Shown in pieces: positions 51,332 through 60,275 of a DNA stretch of 64,000 nt (within the stretch, counting starts at the first letter, position 1; each line of letters starts with the position of its first letter). The notes beneath the pieces are model-generated. The model searched no databases. It saw only the letters and a list, made by a program, of their open reading frames with translations, and was not told the origin of the DNA. The position numbers and the translations under genes are program-made. Location of the stretch: NCBI GenBank assembly GCA_963692465.1, contig OY829943.1:1674001-1738000 (forward strand), read 5' to 3'. Source of the DNA: JAUZOB01 sp963692465 (GTDB taxonomy: Bacteria; Bacteroidota; Bacteroidia; Bacteroidales; Prolixibacteraceae).

Positions 51332-53779
51332 TTAATAAGCACCTGCTGAATCGGAAATCTCCATTCCCTCATCTGCACCACCTTCTGCGGCCCCCTGTGA
51401 GGTATCAACCTTCGGAGTATAACGGGTTGTGCATTGATACGGTTTAGTAACGGTAAAATTAGGTTTTGGGAAATAGCCCATCTTAATTCCACTTTTCTTA
51501 TCCTGATAAGCCTTATAGAAGAACAATCCATAAATTGGCAGTGCCATTTTACTTCCTTCTCCATAAGCAGATGACTGGAAGTGTATACAACGCTGTTCGC
51601 CTCCTACCCATGCACCTCCAACCAATTGTGGAGTTATCCCGATAAACCAACCATCAGAATAGTTATTGGAGGTTCCTGTTTTTCCTCCCATTTCATTCCC
51701 TCGCCACATATCATATTGGAACAAAGCCTGTGTCGTTCCACCCGGTTCTTCCAATCCGCCTCGTAGCATCTGAACCATCAGAAAAGCAGTTTCCTGACTT
51801 AATACCCTTCGTTGTTTTGGCTTAAATTCATGTATTAATTTCCCCGTACGATCCGTAATCCTGATAATAGGAATCGGTTCGGTCCATATACCATTATTAA
51901 TAAAGGTTCCGTATGCCCCAACCATATCGAAAAGTGAAACATCATTGGTTCCTAATCCAATTGACGGGTAAGCGTCAAGTGGAGAATTAATTCCCATTCT
52001 TCTGGCATAATCTCTAACCTTCTCCGGCCCGACAATCATAGTCAATTGAGCCGCAATAGAGTTAATAGAACGAGCCATCGCCCTACGAAGTGTATATTCC
52101 TGATGAGAAAATCTCCGTTCAACATTTCTCGGAGCCCACTCTTTAATAACTCCATTTTCTTTAAATCGAACGACAATGGGTTTATCAACCATCTTATCAC
52201 AGGGACTATAACCGTTATCAATTGCAGCAGTATAAACAAAAGGCTTAAACGCCGAACCGGCCTGTCGGTGACTCTGATAAACATGATCGTATTGGAAATA
52301 CTGATAATTCACATCTCCAACCCAACATTTAATATATCCGTTAGAAGGGTCTTCGAGCATAAATCCTGCATGAAGAAAATGCATGTAATAACGCAATGAA
52401 TCCATCGGTGTGAGGGTGGTGTCTCTGGGCCCACTATAGCTAAACACCCTCATTCTCTTCGGAGTATTGAGATATTCATCTATTGCCTGTTTGTTGTTCT
52501 TGAGCCGTTGGGCAACATGCTTATAATAATCGGTCTTAGGCATCAGATTCTCGATGAAATTAGGAATTTCATTCTTATTATCATCAATCCACGGATTCAT
52601 ATGTTTATTCCGATAGTACTGATTAAACTGCTTTTGAAGCGATTTCATATGCTCCGTCATCGCTTCCTCTGCAATTTTCTGAAGACGAGAATTAATGGTT
52701 GTGTAAATTTTCAACCCATCCATATACAGGTCATAACCGTTATCAGCACACCACTTCTCAAGATATTGATTCACATAATTCTTAAAATACAAAGCGAATC
52801 CGTTATCAACCTTCTCAACTGTATAATTAATCCCCAAGGGTTTACGAATACAAACCTCATATTGTGCCGGAGTAATAATCTTATACTTCAGCATCTGCCC
52901 TAAAACAACATTCCTTCTCGCAAGACAATTATCAGGATTTACGGTAGGACTGTAATAAGTTGTTGCTTTAAGAACACCCACCAGAGTAGCAGCCTGATCA
53001 ATCGTCACACTATCGGGTGTCGTATTAAAGAAAGTCCGGCAGGCAGTTCGAATTCCATAAGTGTTATGCCCGTAATCAACAGTATTGAAATAAAGCGTTA
53101 AGATATCTTCTTTATCAAAAAAATGTTCCAGTTTAAGTGCTGTGACCCACTCCTTACTTTTTGCAACAAAAGTTCTCACCAAAGGGACATATCCAAGCAA
53201 ACCCCTTGAATTATCTTTCCTGGTCTTAAAAAGATTTTTTGCCAACTGTTGAGTAATGGTACTTCCTCCACGCTGATCACCTTTAGCTGTTGCGAAGAAT
53301 GCACTTGCAATTCCCCGCGGATCAACTCCCGAATGTTTATAGAAACGTGCATCCTCCGTCGAAATCAAAGCATTTATCAGATACGGAGAAATCTCATTGT
53401 ATTTAACCGGAACCCTGTTTTCTGTATAATACCGACCGATAAGAACACTATCTGCCGTATAGACTTCCGAAACCTGAGGCATCTTAGGATTACGCAACTG
53501 CGTAACACTGGGCATTCGCCCAAATAGCCAGAACAGATTTAATTCAAGTGAGATATAGTAAAATAACAATAGAAGAACAACATAGCTAATATAACGCAGG
53601 GTCTTCATGAATGGAGTTCGTAACTTCTTATTATCCTTCGCAGGAAAAAGAAATTCTTTTACCGGAAACCATACCGGACGCGTGGCTCGTTTTAATCTCC
53701 CCAACTGATTCGTTAGTGGGGCAAAAAACTTCTTTATGCTTCTATTCTGTTTTTTCAATTTCTTGACGATTAAATTCAA
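51332..53779 (-). CDS. mrcA: bifunctional penicillin-binding protein 1A
   Basis: Polymerises and cross-links peptidoglycan at the outer face of the inner membrane. A cytoplasmic basic lead and one membrane helix (ISYVVLLLLFYYISLELN) precede the GT51 glycosyltransferase domain (STEDARFYKHSGVDPRGIASAFF, GGSTITQQLAKNLFKT). The transpeptidase follows with SAFK in QAGSAFKPFVYTAAID, SINS in ARSINSIAAQ and KTG in GGKTGTSNNYSDGWFIG. The frame is open to a TTG at 53779 (815 residues), giving 57 extra basic residues; ATG at 53608 is the alternative start and gives 758. The longer form leaves a 54-base gap to the upstream gene. The C-terminus is Glu/Ala/Gly-rich and probably disordered. Confidence 0.93.
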   Translation of the reverse strand: MNLIVKKLKKQNRSIKKFFAPLTNQLGRLKRATRPVWFPVKEFLFPAKDNKKLRTPFMKTLRYISYVVLLLLFYYISLELNLFWLFGRMPSVTQLRNPKMPQVSEVYTADSVLIGRYYTENRVPVKYNEISPYLINALISTEDARFYKHSGVDPRGIASAFFATAKGDQRGGSTITQQLAKNLFKTRKDNSRGLLGYVPLVRTFVAKSKEWVTALKLEHFFDKEDILTLYFNTVDYGHNTYGIRTACRTFFNTTPDSVTIDQAATLVGVLKATTYYSPTVNPDNCLARRNVVLGQMLKYKIITPAQYEVCIRKPLGINYTVEKVDNGFALYFKNYVNQYLEKWCADNGYDLYMDGLKIYTTINSRLQKIAEEAMTEHMKSLQKQFNQYYRNKHMNPWIDDNKNEIPNFIENLMPKTDYYKHVAQRLKNNKQAIDEYLNTPKRMRVFSYSGPRDTTLTPMDSLRYYMHFLHAGFMLEDPSNGYIKCWVGDVNYQYFQYDHVYQSHRQAGSAFKPFVYTAAIDNGYSPCDKMVDKPIVVRFKENGVIKEWAPRNVERRFSHQEYTLRRAMARSINSIAAQLTMIVGPEKVRDYARRMGINSPLDAYPSIGLGTNDVSLFDMVGAYGTFINNGIWTEPIPIIRITDRTGKLIHEFKPKQRRVLSQETAFLMVQMLRGGLEEPGGTTQALFQYDMWRGNEMGGKTGTSNNYSDGWFIGITPQLVGGAWVGGEQRCIHFQSSAYGEGSKMALPIYGLFFYKAYQDKKSGIKMGYFPKPNFTVTKPYQCTTRYTPKVDTSQGAAEGGADEGMEISDSAGAY

Positions 53780-53833
53780 CTCAATAATAGCAACAAAAGT
53801 AGAAAGATTTTTTTATCGAAAAATCATTGCTTT

Positions 53834-55033
53834 TTATTCTTCTATCATTTCTTTCCTTTTGCATTTCAACGCAATGCTTATTCTTTCTAATCCTTCCTCT
53901 AAAACCGAACGGGGACAACCAATATTTATCCTCAGAAATCCTTCCCCTCCGGTTCCGAAACGGGGACCATCATTAAGCCCTACATGAGCTGAATGAATGA
54001 AAAAACTCATCAGATCTGCATCACTCATCCCCAAAGCTCTGCAGTCAAGCCACACTAAAAATGTGGCCTGTGGGCGAACAGCCTTAATTTCAGGTAACCT
54101 TTCTTTAATAACCGACTCTAACAGGCAATAATTACCCTCTATGTATTCCATTAACTGATTAAGCCATTCCTCTCCATTTCGGTACGCGGATTCGAGCGCA
54201 AGGTTTCCAAAAATATTACCCAAACTAACATGTAGCGTTTCAAGTGTTCGGTTATACTGACGCCTCAACGTATCACTCGGGATAATCGCATACGAAGTAG
54301 AGAGACCTGCAATATTGAAGGTTTTACTGGGTGACATGAACACTATCGTGTTTTGACTAATTTCAGTGGATACCGATGCTGCCGGGACATGGGTCTCCCC
54401 ACGATAAATCAGGTCAGAATGAATCTCATCAGAAACAAGAACGATATGATTCTGCAAACAAATACGGCCAATTCTTTTCAGATCCTCCCGACTCCATACC
54501 ATCCCTCCCGGATTGTGTGGATTACATAGAATCATCATCGTCGTCCGGGAATCAATAATTCGCTCCAGATTTTCAAAATCGAAAGCGTAATGTCCGTCTT
54601 TATAAATAAGCGGATTTTCGGAAACAACCCGATTAGTTCCGTTGATACACTCAAAAAACGGAAAATAAACAGGAGGCTGTACAATAATCTTATCTCCCGG
54701 AGAGGTAAAAGAAAGAATCGACATAGAAATACCAGAGACGACTCCCGGTGAGAAACTGATCCACTCTGTTTGAATATCCCAGTGATGACGTTTTGCCTGC
54801 CATGATTTAATCGAATCGAAATACAACTTATTCCTAAACGTGTATCCCAGTATCTCATGATCTGCCCTTTCACGAATTGCCCTCATAATAAAATCAGGCG
54901 TTCTGAAATCCATGTCTGCAACCCATAAAGGAATTAGCAAATCCGTTCCGAAAGTTGCTTCCCGCGCATCATACTTTACACAATCCGTATTCTCACGAGA
55001 TATAATCTCATCGAAATTGTACTTTCCAGGCAT
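53834..55033 (-). CDS. MalY/PatB-type PLP-dependent C-S lyase
   Basis: A 399-residue fold-type I PLP enzyme of the MalY/PatB group, which splits cystathionine or other cysteine S-conjugates. Visible are IPLWVADMDFRTPDFI (about 34-49), GYTFRNKLYFDSIKSWQAKRH (about 79), CNPHNPGGMVWSREDL (about 169-184), SDEIHSDLIYRG, the PLP lysine in FMSPSKTFNIAGLSTSYAI (about 233), and the carboxylate-binding Arg in FLRINIGCPRSVLEEGL (about 371). All key residues are intact. It begins 1 base after the comB-like gene, so the two sulfur-related genes are coupled. Biological substrate is unknown; aminotransferase activity is also possible. Confidence 0.9.
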   Translation of the reverse strand: MPGKYNFDEIISRENTDCVKYDAREATFGTDLLIPLWVADMDFRTPDFIMRAIRERADHEILGYTFRNKLYFDSIKSWQAKRHHWDIQTEWISFSPGVVSGISMSILSFTSPGDKIIVQPPVYFPFFECINGTNRVVSENPLIYKDGHYAFDFENLERIIDSRTTMMILCNPHNPGGMVWSREDLKRIGRICLQNHIVLVSDEIHSDLIYRGETHVPAASVSTEISQNTIVFMSPSKTFNIAGLSTSYAIIPSDTLRRQYNRTLETLHVSLGNIFGNLALESAYRNGEEWLNQLMEYIEGNYCLLESVIKERLPEIKAVRPQATFLVWLDCRALGMSDADLMSFFIHSAHVGLNDGPRFGTGGEGFLRINIGCPRSVLEEGLERISIALKCKRKEMIEE

Positions 55034-55034
55034 T

Positions 55035-55727
55035 CTATTGTCTATTAATTTTTCGAAGTATATTTATTCCGTTTTTTTCTTCTACTCTAAGGATAAAATC
55101 GAACCGGTTAAGTGACAAACAAAGGACAAAATCACTCGAAGGAGACCATTCAAAATTATGAGCATCCAATAGTCGCGAACCTGTTCCCATTCGAATCTGC
55201 TCCACCATCTGATCAAAACGACTGGGCTTCCCTTCCAATCCATTCTTAATATATTCAGCAAGAGCTGTATCTTCCTCTGCAGGATATTTACCTCCGTAAC
55301 CCATACATACCAATGATACCACTTCCGGATTTTGTCTGCGAATATATTCAATTATTGCAGCCGCATTCACAAAGCTTCCCGTAATAATCTCATCTGCCTG
55401 ATGGGCATGAGCAATTCCCTGAGTTCCCGCACTGGTGGTATGGATGATGGTCTTTCCTGAAAAATCATGATCTAAAATATGAGTAGGTGAATTTCCAAAG
55501 TCAAATCCCGGAACCATTTGTTCCCCCCGTTCACCGATCAGTATATACTCCGGATTTTGTTTTTTCAATTCAAAAGCCTGCTCAACAGAAGACACCGGAA
55601 TTATAGCTCTTGCGCCCCGATCAAAAAGATAACAGGCAATTGAAAACGCACGAAAAACATCAATAATGACTGTCAACCCTTTTGCTTTCTCTGCTCCATC
55701 TACTAATTGTAGAATATTAATTTCCAT
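55035..55727 (-). CDS. comB: 2-phosphosulfolactate phosphatase family protein
   Basis: A 230-residue ComB-type phosphatase; in archaea it acts in coenzyme M synthesis on phosphosulfolactate, but bacterial members have no proven substrate. The frame is open from 55796; ATG 55727 (MEINILQLVDG) gives the family start. Motifs include VIIDVFRAFSIACYLFDRGA (about 20-39), LIGERGEQMVPGFDFGNSPTHI (about 62-83), TTSAGTQGIAHA (about 97) and SLVCMGYGGKYPAEEDTALAEYI (about 138). It is soluble and Mg-dependent in the family. Coupling with the MalY-type C-S lyase suggests sulfur-compound metabolism. The 93-base gap to the next minus-strand terminator marks it as first gene of the pair. Confidence 0.85.
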   Translation of the reverse strand: MEINILQLVDGAEKAKGLTVIIDVFRAFSIACYLFDRGARAIIPVSSVEQAFELKKQNPEYILIGERGEQMVPGFDFGNSPTHILDHDFSGKTIIHTTSAGTQGIAHAHQADEIITGSFVNAAAIIEYIRRQNPEVVSLVCMGYGGKYPAEEDTALAEYIKNGLEGKPSRFDQMVEQIRMGTGSRLLDAHNFEWSPSSDFVLCLSLNRFDFILRVEEKNGINILRKINRQ

Positions 55728-55806
55728 GGTTGTACTTTTAATATCGCAAATGTAAAGCTTTTTGTCTTTCAGTGGATGAGAATTCATCCTCATCACACTG
55801 AAGTCA

Positions 55807-55841
55807 TAAAAAAAGCAAAGCTGAATATCATCAGCCTTGCT
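55807..55841 (-). terminator. terminator after the GIN-domain gene
   Basis: Stem of 11 pairs with one mismatch (55814-55824 and 55831-55841, core AGCAA/TTGCT and GCTGA/TCAGC), followed on the minus strand by seven T. It lies 48 bases after the stop of the gene ending at 55889. Confidence 0.85.
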
Positions 55842-55888
55842 ATATTATTCCCTTTTTGCTCCACAAAAAAGATCTATAAAAAATGTGC

Positions 55889-56680
55889 TCAATCTTTCAC
55901 TTTATGTCTAAAAAGACCTCCCGAAGAAGCCTGTACATCTTCAACCTGAGCCGATCCATAATCAGTCAGAAGCCCACCGGAAGAAACATGTCCATGAATC
56001 TCTTTCACTGAGTTAATTTTACAAACACTCCCGCTACTGACATGAATCATGCAAACATCTGCTTTTAAATTTACAGTTTTCAATATACTTCCGCTTGAAG
56101 AAGACGCATCCAAATACAATGCGGTTCCTTTTAAAGATACAATTGCACCGGAACCGGTTGACACAACAATCTTTTTAGCATCCAGTTCTGCCGAAATGAG
56201 ACTTCCGCTCGAAGCTCCCACACTTATTTCATCGGTATGAAAAGGTTCCTCGATTTTGATATTCGCCCCCACTGAACCTTCCAGACTGGTTAATGTCGGA
56301 GTTTTTACATATACCGTTATTTTTCGGGAATGCGAATTTCGCCCTTCAAGATAAACCTTAAGAATTCCATCGTGAACATCCGTCTGAACCATTGACTGCA
56401 AATCTTTATCTGCGCAAACTTCAACTTTCGTTTCATTAGACTGAGAAACAACGACAACAATGCCTGTTGTGACGTTCACGCCTGTAAACGGCTGAACTTC
56501 ACGTTCTATCGTAACCAATCCATTACCTTCTGCGATTTCAGTATCTTCTGTGATTTCATTGCTGTTTCTATTCCAATGCTGTTTTTCTCTTCCAATGCCG
56601 ATTGTAATGCACGAAGAAAAAAATAGCATTAATATACACGGCAATAGTGAGCTAAGATAAAATCTAAAAGACTTACTCAT
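55889..56680 (-). CDS. GIN-domain (DUF2807) lipoprotein
   Basis: A 263-residue envelope protein. The signal FYLSSLLPCILMLFFSSCITIG carries a lipobox Cys at residue 24. The mature part is a right-handed beta-helix-like stack of the GIN domain (putative adhesin head): repeats such as VNVTTGIVVVVSQSNETKVEV, LTSLEGSVGANIKIEEPF, VSTGSGAIVSLKGT, ASSSSGSILKTVNLKADV and VSSGSVCKINSV, about 18-20 residues per turn, with the run of Ser and Gly at turns. Ligand and role are unknown; the domain is widespread in Bacteroidota and often sits near PspC and PadR genes, which occur 6 kb away here. It is monocistronic, with terminators on both sides. Confidence 0.85.
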   Translation of the reverse strand: MSKSFRFYLSSLLPCILMLFFSSCITIGIGREKQHWNRNSNEITEDTEIAEGNGLVTIEREVQPFTGVNVTTGIVVVVSQSNETKVEVCADKDLQSMVQTDVHDGILKVYLEGRNSHSRKITVYVKTPTLTSLEGSVGANIKIEEPFHTDEISVGASSGSLISAELDAKKIVVSTGSGAIVSLKGTALYLDASSSSGSILKTVNLKADVCMIHVSSGSVCKINSVKEIHGHVSSGGLLTDYGSAQVEDVQASSGGLFRHKVKD

Positions 56681-56744
56681 TTTTATAGATTTTTATTCCG
56701 TTTTGATATACGACGGTTTATGTTCTGAAATGTTACAGGCAGTA

Positions 56745-56776
56745 GAAAAAAAAACCCTCCGGCAATACCGGAGGGT
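56745..56776 (-). terminator. terminator after the Spy-like gene
   Basis: A 9-bp GC-rich stem ACCCTCCGG (56754-56762) and CCGGAGGGT (56768-56776) with a 5-base loop and a nine-T run on the minus strand. It lies 83 bases after the stop at 56860. Confidence 0.93.
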
Positions 56777-56859
56777 AAACAAACGATCCCCTAAAACTAA
56801 CCTGAAAGTAATAACTCACAGGCTTCTTTCATTTGCCTGCTTTCAGGACAAATGTATCT

Positions 56860-57363
56860 TTAATGTCGTATTCCATGTCTTTGATCAAACGAAATCCGCT
56901 GTTCTTCTGTCAGAAGAGCCCTTGCTTTCTGATGATAATCGGCCTGTATCTTTGCTAGTTTTATTTTAACCTGTCCGATTTTTTCAATACTCCCATAAAT
57001 TGCATTGATATTGGCATCGTCAGCTGTAACAAGAGTCTGATGATGTGCATTCAATTCACGAAGTTCATCTTTCAATGGTTTTGCCTCTTTCACTAATTGA
57101 AGATGCAAATCCTTAAACTGAGCTTTCTGCGCATCCGTTAATTTTAAAAAATCAGGATGCCCCATTGACCTTTGTGATCTAGAGTGCATTCCTTTCTTTT
57201 GCATCGGAGGAAATCCCTGATGATTCTCTGCAACCGGATTCTGTTCTTGCTCTGTAAGGGCAGGTCCTCCTTCAGGAGGTTGCTGAGGCTGAGCAGAGAC
57301 TGCCGTGCTAAAAAATAGTGCAACAGCCAGCATACCAGTAATTAATAATAAATGATTTTTCAT
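56860..57363 (-). CDS. Spy/CpxP-like periplasmic protein (LTXXQ type)
   Basis: A 167-residue secreted protein. The signal peptide (LLLITGMLAVALFFSTAVSAQ) is followed by a Pro/Gln/Glu-rich low-complexity stretch (residues 25-60) and an all-helical region. That region carries two LTxxQ motifs, LTDAQKAQFKDL (about 75) and LLTEEQRISFDQR (about 150), the mark of the CpxP/Spy chaperone family that binds misfolded periplasmic proteins and metals. Histidines (HH, GHPD, RHGIRH) may bind metal. It has no partner regulator next to it. The gap to the next gene (57580) is 216 bases without obvious structure. Confidence 0.75.
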   Translation of the reverse strand: MKNHLLLITGMLAVALFFSTAVSAQPQQPPEGGPALTEQEQNPVAENHQGFPPMQKKGMHSRSQRSMGHPDFLKLTDAQKAQFKDLHLQLVKEAKPLKDELRELNAHHQTLVTADDANINAIYGSIEKIGQVKIKLAKIQADYHQKARALLTEEQRISFDQRHGIRH

Positions 57364-57579
57364 GAGTGCTTGTGTTTTTGTAAAATTTATCTTGCTTGTT
57401 TTTATAAATTTATATTTTGGACGACGGTAAAAGGGGAAAGTTTAAAAGCAGTGAAGAAAAATTTTAAATGCAAACTATCTTTTCCCCCAAAAAGAAAGCT
57501 TCCCTTCCTTTTAATTCATTCAAAAAGAGGAGAAGCCTATATTCGACTATCAGTCGAATTTTTTAAACTCACCCAAAAG

Positions 57580-58068
57580 CTATTTATATCTAAACACAAA
57601 CTCTAAATCCTTATCAATGATTGAGACAACCTTTAAAGTTGACCGGTCTGCATCAAAACGAAGATGATCTTTAGTTAATTCCCGCTCTAATTCCTTAGTA
57701 CACGGTCCCGCGCCATTATCAAAACTGCTCAACGTAACCTGATACTGTCCCTTCTTAAAATCAATTCTCACCTTCGCATAATAGCTCAACATTATAAGAG
57801 TAGAGAAATTCTTTTTAATCTTAAACATGTTAGTATCCGGTTTATACATCAAAGATGCATTGATCTGATCATTCTGCACAATCGGGTTTTGCACGTATGG
57901 ACTCAATGAAATGTAATTATAATAATCATTAGCATTAACATCTTCATTATAAACATGCGTCCACACAATTTCTTTATTCAACAAAGAGAAATTACCAACA
58001 GTATCCGTTTTTTTAGCAAAGGCTACCGTTGACACAAACAGCAAAAGGACAAACAATAATCTTTTCAT
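57580..58068 (-). CDS. secreted protein of unknown function
   Basis: No family is recognised. The 162-residue product has a cleavable signal peptide (MKRLLFVLLLFVSTVAFAKK). The mature part alternates short beta strands with polar turns (LLNKEIVWTHVYN, NDYYNYISLSP, LIMLSYYAKVRIDFKKGQYQVTLSSF) and contains a single cysteine, so it is probably a small all-beta or alpha/beta periplasmic protein. A weak likeness to DUF4468-type TBP-fold proteins exists in the order of strands and is not enough to name it. It lies between the Spy-like gene and tRNA-Arg. Confidence 0.6.
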   Translation of the reverse strand: MKRLLFVLLLFVSTVAFAKKTDTVGNFSLLNKEIVWTHVYNEDVNANDYYNYISLSPYVQNPIVQNDQINASLMYKPDTNMFKIKKNFSTLIMLSYYAKVRIDFKKGQYQVTLSSFDNGAGPCTKELERELTKDHLRFDADRSTLKVVSIIDKDLEFVFRYK

Positions 58069-58155
58069 GGCTAATCTTTTTTATTCAAGTAATACCAATA
58101 ATAATCTATCAGACAAAGAAAGCCCTGTAAACAGTTATTTACAAAGCTTTCATTG

Positions 58156-58227
58156 TAGCCCCACCAGGAATCGAACCTGAATCTGAAGTTTAGGAAACTT
58201 CTGTTCTATCCGTTGAACTATGAGGCC
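58156..58227 (-). tRNA. tRNA-Arg (anticodon CCU)
   Basis: A 72-nt cloverleaf reads on the minus strand with acceptor stem GGCCTCA/TGGGGCT (two G-U pairs), D-stem GTTC/GAAC, anticodon stem GAAGT/ACTTC around loop TTCCTAA (anticodon CCT) and T-arm CAGG-TTCGATT-CCTG. The CCA end is not encoded. It decodes AGG codons and lies alone between two protein genes. Confidence 0.95.
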
Positions 58228-58295
58228 GTTATTTTCTCCTGCAAAAATAAAAATTTCATCGCCAGAAGCAATGAGAACCACACTTTTTTACTTTT

Positions 58296-59447
58296 TCAGA
58301 TTATAGAAGCAATTTCTTTCAGCTTTGCGGCCGCCTTTTCCAATGTCTCATTGGATTTTGCAAAACAAAAACTGAGTAGATGAGCATTAAATTTATCATG
58401 TACAAAAACCGAAACTGGTATTGCAGCAATTCCATGATCCCGCACCAGGCGAAGAGCCATATCGGCATCCGGTTCATTAGATATTGCAGAATAATCAAGA
58501 ATCTGATAAGGCGAACCTTTTGAAGGAGTATACTGAAAACGGGAATCTTTGATCAAATCCAAGAAATAATCCCGTTTCTGTTGATATACCGCACTAACCT
58601 GAGCAAATTGCTGATCCGTCTCCATGTAATCAGCAAGAGCATATTGTAGCGGAGCATTAACACTTCCTATTTGAAACTGGTGAATCTTTCTGAATTCCGA
58701 CATTAGATTCTCCGGAGCCATACAATAAGCGAGTTTCCAACCACTTATGTTATACAAGGGACCGACCGACGAAACGATAATTCCCCGTGCTGCCAATTCC
58801 GGATAAAGCGCAATACTTTGATGCTGAAGATTATCGTAAACCAAATGTTCATAAGTTTCATCACTCAGAATCACAATATTGGTTCCATTGGTCAATTTTT
58901 GTAAAGAGACCATGTCTTCTGCAGAAAAAACAGAACCCGTAGGATTATGAGGAGAATGAACAATAATCATCTTCGTCTTCCCCGTAATCATCTTACGAAC
59001 CTCATCCCAATCCACATGAAAATCAGGGGTCTTCATACTTACATAAACCGGACGTCCTCCATTTAGCGTAATAGCTGGAACAAAGGTGTCATAAACAGGT
59101 TCGAATACAATAACTTCATCCCCTTCCGAGATAATAGAACTAATCGCAGTAGTCAACGCCTGAATATGCCCAGCCGTAATCGTAATCTCCGTCTTCGGAT
59201 TATAGTTGTATTTATAGAGCAATTCTGTTTTCCGGGATAAAACTTCCCGCAAATGCAAGATTCCCTCCCCCGGTGCCGGATAATTATAACCCCGCTCCAG
59301 ATAGGTTGTTGCAAACTGAATTAATTTTGAAGGACAAGGAAAATCTGATTTGCCACTCGTCATATCTACGGCACCATATTGATCGGCAAGTTCAGACATC
59401 ACGGAAAAGACACTTCTCCTTGAATTGTAAATCTTCGTATGAATCAT
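58296..59447 (-). CDS. aminotransferase-fold protein without the PLP lysine
   Basis: A 383-residue class I/II aminotransferase-fold protein nearest in pattern to the methionine aminotransferase (YbdL) group. The frame starts at TTG 59471, but ATG 59447 is the natural start. The fold signatures are there: GYNYPAPGEGILHLREVLSR (about 53), FEPVYDTFVPAITLNGG (about 115), HSPHNPTGSVFS (about 164-175), LSDETYEHLVYD (about 194-205). But the motif SSFGKTF, which carries the Schiff-base lysine, reads SSVGPLYN, with Pro at residue 230. The late Arg of xRFCFAK that binds substrate carboxylate is Ser (LLSFCFAKSNETL). Without these residues normal transamination is not possible, so it is probably a pseudoenzyme or a PLP-free binding protein. 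It precedes recO in the right-to-left direction by a 63-base gap. Confidence 0.85.
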   Translation of the reverse strand: MIHTKIYNSRRSVFSVMSELADQYGAVDMTSGKSDFPCPSKLIQFATTYLERGYNYPAPGEGILHLREVLSRKTELLYKYNYNPKTEITITAGHIQALTTAISSIISEGDEVIVFEPVYDTFVPAITLNGGRPVYVSMKTPDFHVDWDEVRKMITGKTKMIIVHSPHNPTGSVFSAEDMVSLQKLTNGTNIVILSDETYEHLVYDNLQHQSIALYPELAARGIIVSSVGPLYNISGWKLAYCMAPENLMSEFRKIHQFQIGSVNAPLQYALADYMETDQQFAQVSAVYQQKRDYFLDLIKDSRFQYTPSKGSPYQILDYSAISNEPDADMALRLVRDHGIAAIPVSVFVHDKFNAHLLSFCFAKSNETLEKAAAKLKEIASII

Positions 59448-59510
59448 AAAGAAATTAGAATAATTCCACAAATTTAATAATTTAATGGGATTAAAAAATT
59501 TACGTTCTGA

Positions 59511-60236
59511 TTATTCAAATAGCTCTTTCAGAACAGACAATGAATTCAGATGATCCATTGACTCTATATGAATCGAATAATAATCAAACAATTTATCCAA
59601 CATAGATTGTCGATCTTTCTTATTAAAGCCAAGATCTTTTAACGTCAACACCGAACTATTTAGTAACCGGCTGAATTTTTCCGATTCTATTTCCGACATA
59701 CATCCGGGATAATTGGGCGGAGAAGAAACATAACGACCAGCCTTCATATCGAAAAAACGATTTGACGAAGAATAATTATTTTCCGGGATGATTCCCAAAT
59801 AGGAAGTATAGTGACAAAGAAAATTCAGATAAAAATCAGAAACTCCATCCTCAAGCATATCAAGCATTTGTATTGATTGTTCCAGAAAATCGAACAAAGA
59901 CGCATTCGATTCACATTCCCGAATGCTTCGAAATAGTACTTCTGCAAGAAAAATAGCCTGTGTCGATTTTCTTATATCATAGGGAATAGAAGAAAAAGGC
60001 CATGCATTTCTCAGCCCTCCCAACTTCTGGAGTTCCCTGTTTTCTTTATAATAAACCTCCATCTCAACCAAAAAAAATGGTTGAAGTAAATTGGCTTTGT
60101 TTATTGTCTTTTTACCTCTTAAGCCTTTTATCAGAAAAGATTGCCTTCCAAATGCTTTGGTATAGATGGTAGCGACAACACTGCTTTCTGAATATTTAAT
60201 AAAATGAAGAACAACTCCCTGTGTTTTGACAATCAT
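59511..60236 (-). CDS. recO: DNA repair protein RecO
   Basis: Mediates RecA loading together with RecF and RecR in gap repair. The 241-residue product begins with the OB-fold (MIVKTQGVVLHFIKYSESSVVATIYTKAFG, position 1-30) and FLIKGLRGKKTINKANLLQPF, and continues into the helical domain (FLAEVLFRSIRECESNASLFDFL, about 91; FLCHYTSYLGIIPE, about 141) and the C-terminal helix. The Cys residues of the zinc-type RecO are mostly absent, with only CMS present, which is common in the phylum. It lies between the aminotransferase-fold gene and rdgB in one minus-strand series with gaps of 63 and 39 bases. Confidence 0.92.
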   Translation of the reverse strand: MIVKTQGVVLHFIKYSESSVVATIYTKAFGRQSFLIKGLRGKKTINKANLLQPFFLVEMEVYYKENRELQKLGGLRNAWPFSSIPYDIRKSTQAIFLAEVLFRSIRECESNASLFDFLEQSIQMLDMLEDGVSDFYLNFLCHYTSYLGIIPENNYSSSNRFFDMKAGRYVSSPPNYPGCMSEIESEKFSRLLNSSVLTLKDLGFNKKDRQSMLDKLFDYYSIHIESMDHLNSLSVLKELFE

Positions 60237-60275
60237 AATGGTCCCATCTCAAAAGATAACAAGCAGATAAGATTC

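Noticed and set aside
53794..53801. promoter of PBP1A from a TACTTTTG octamer
   Set aside because: The octamer lies just before the gene but has no -33 match; with the start codon itself uncertain it was not listed as a feature.
56703..56969. plus-strand frame over the Spy-like gene end
   Set aside because: It crosses a strong terminator and the 3' end of the minus-strand gene, has no start signal and no recognisable protein pattern.
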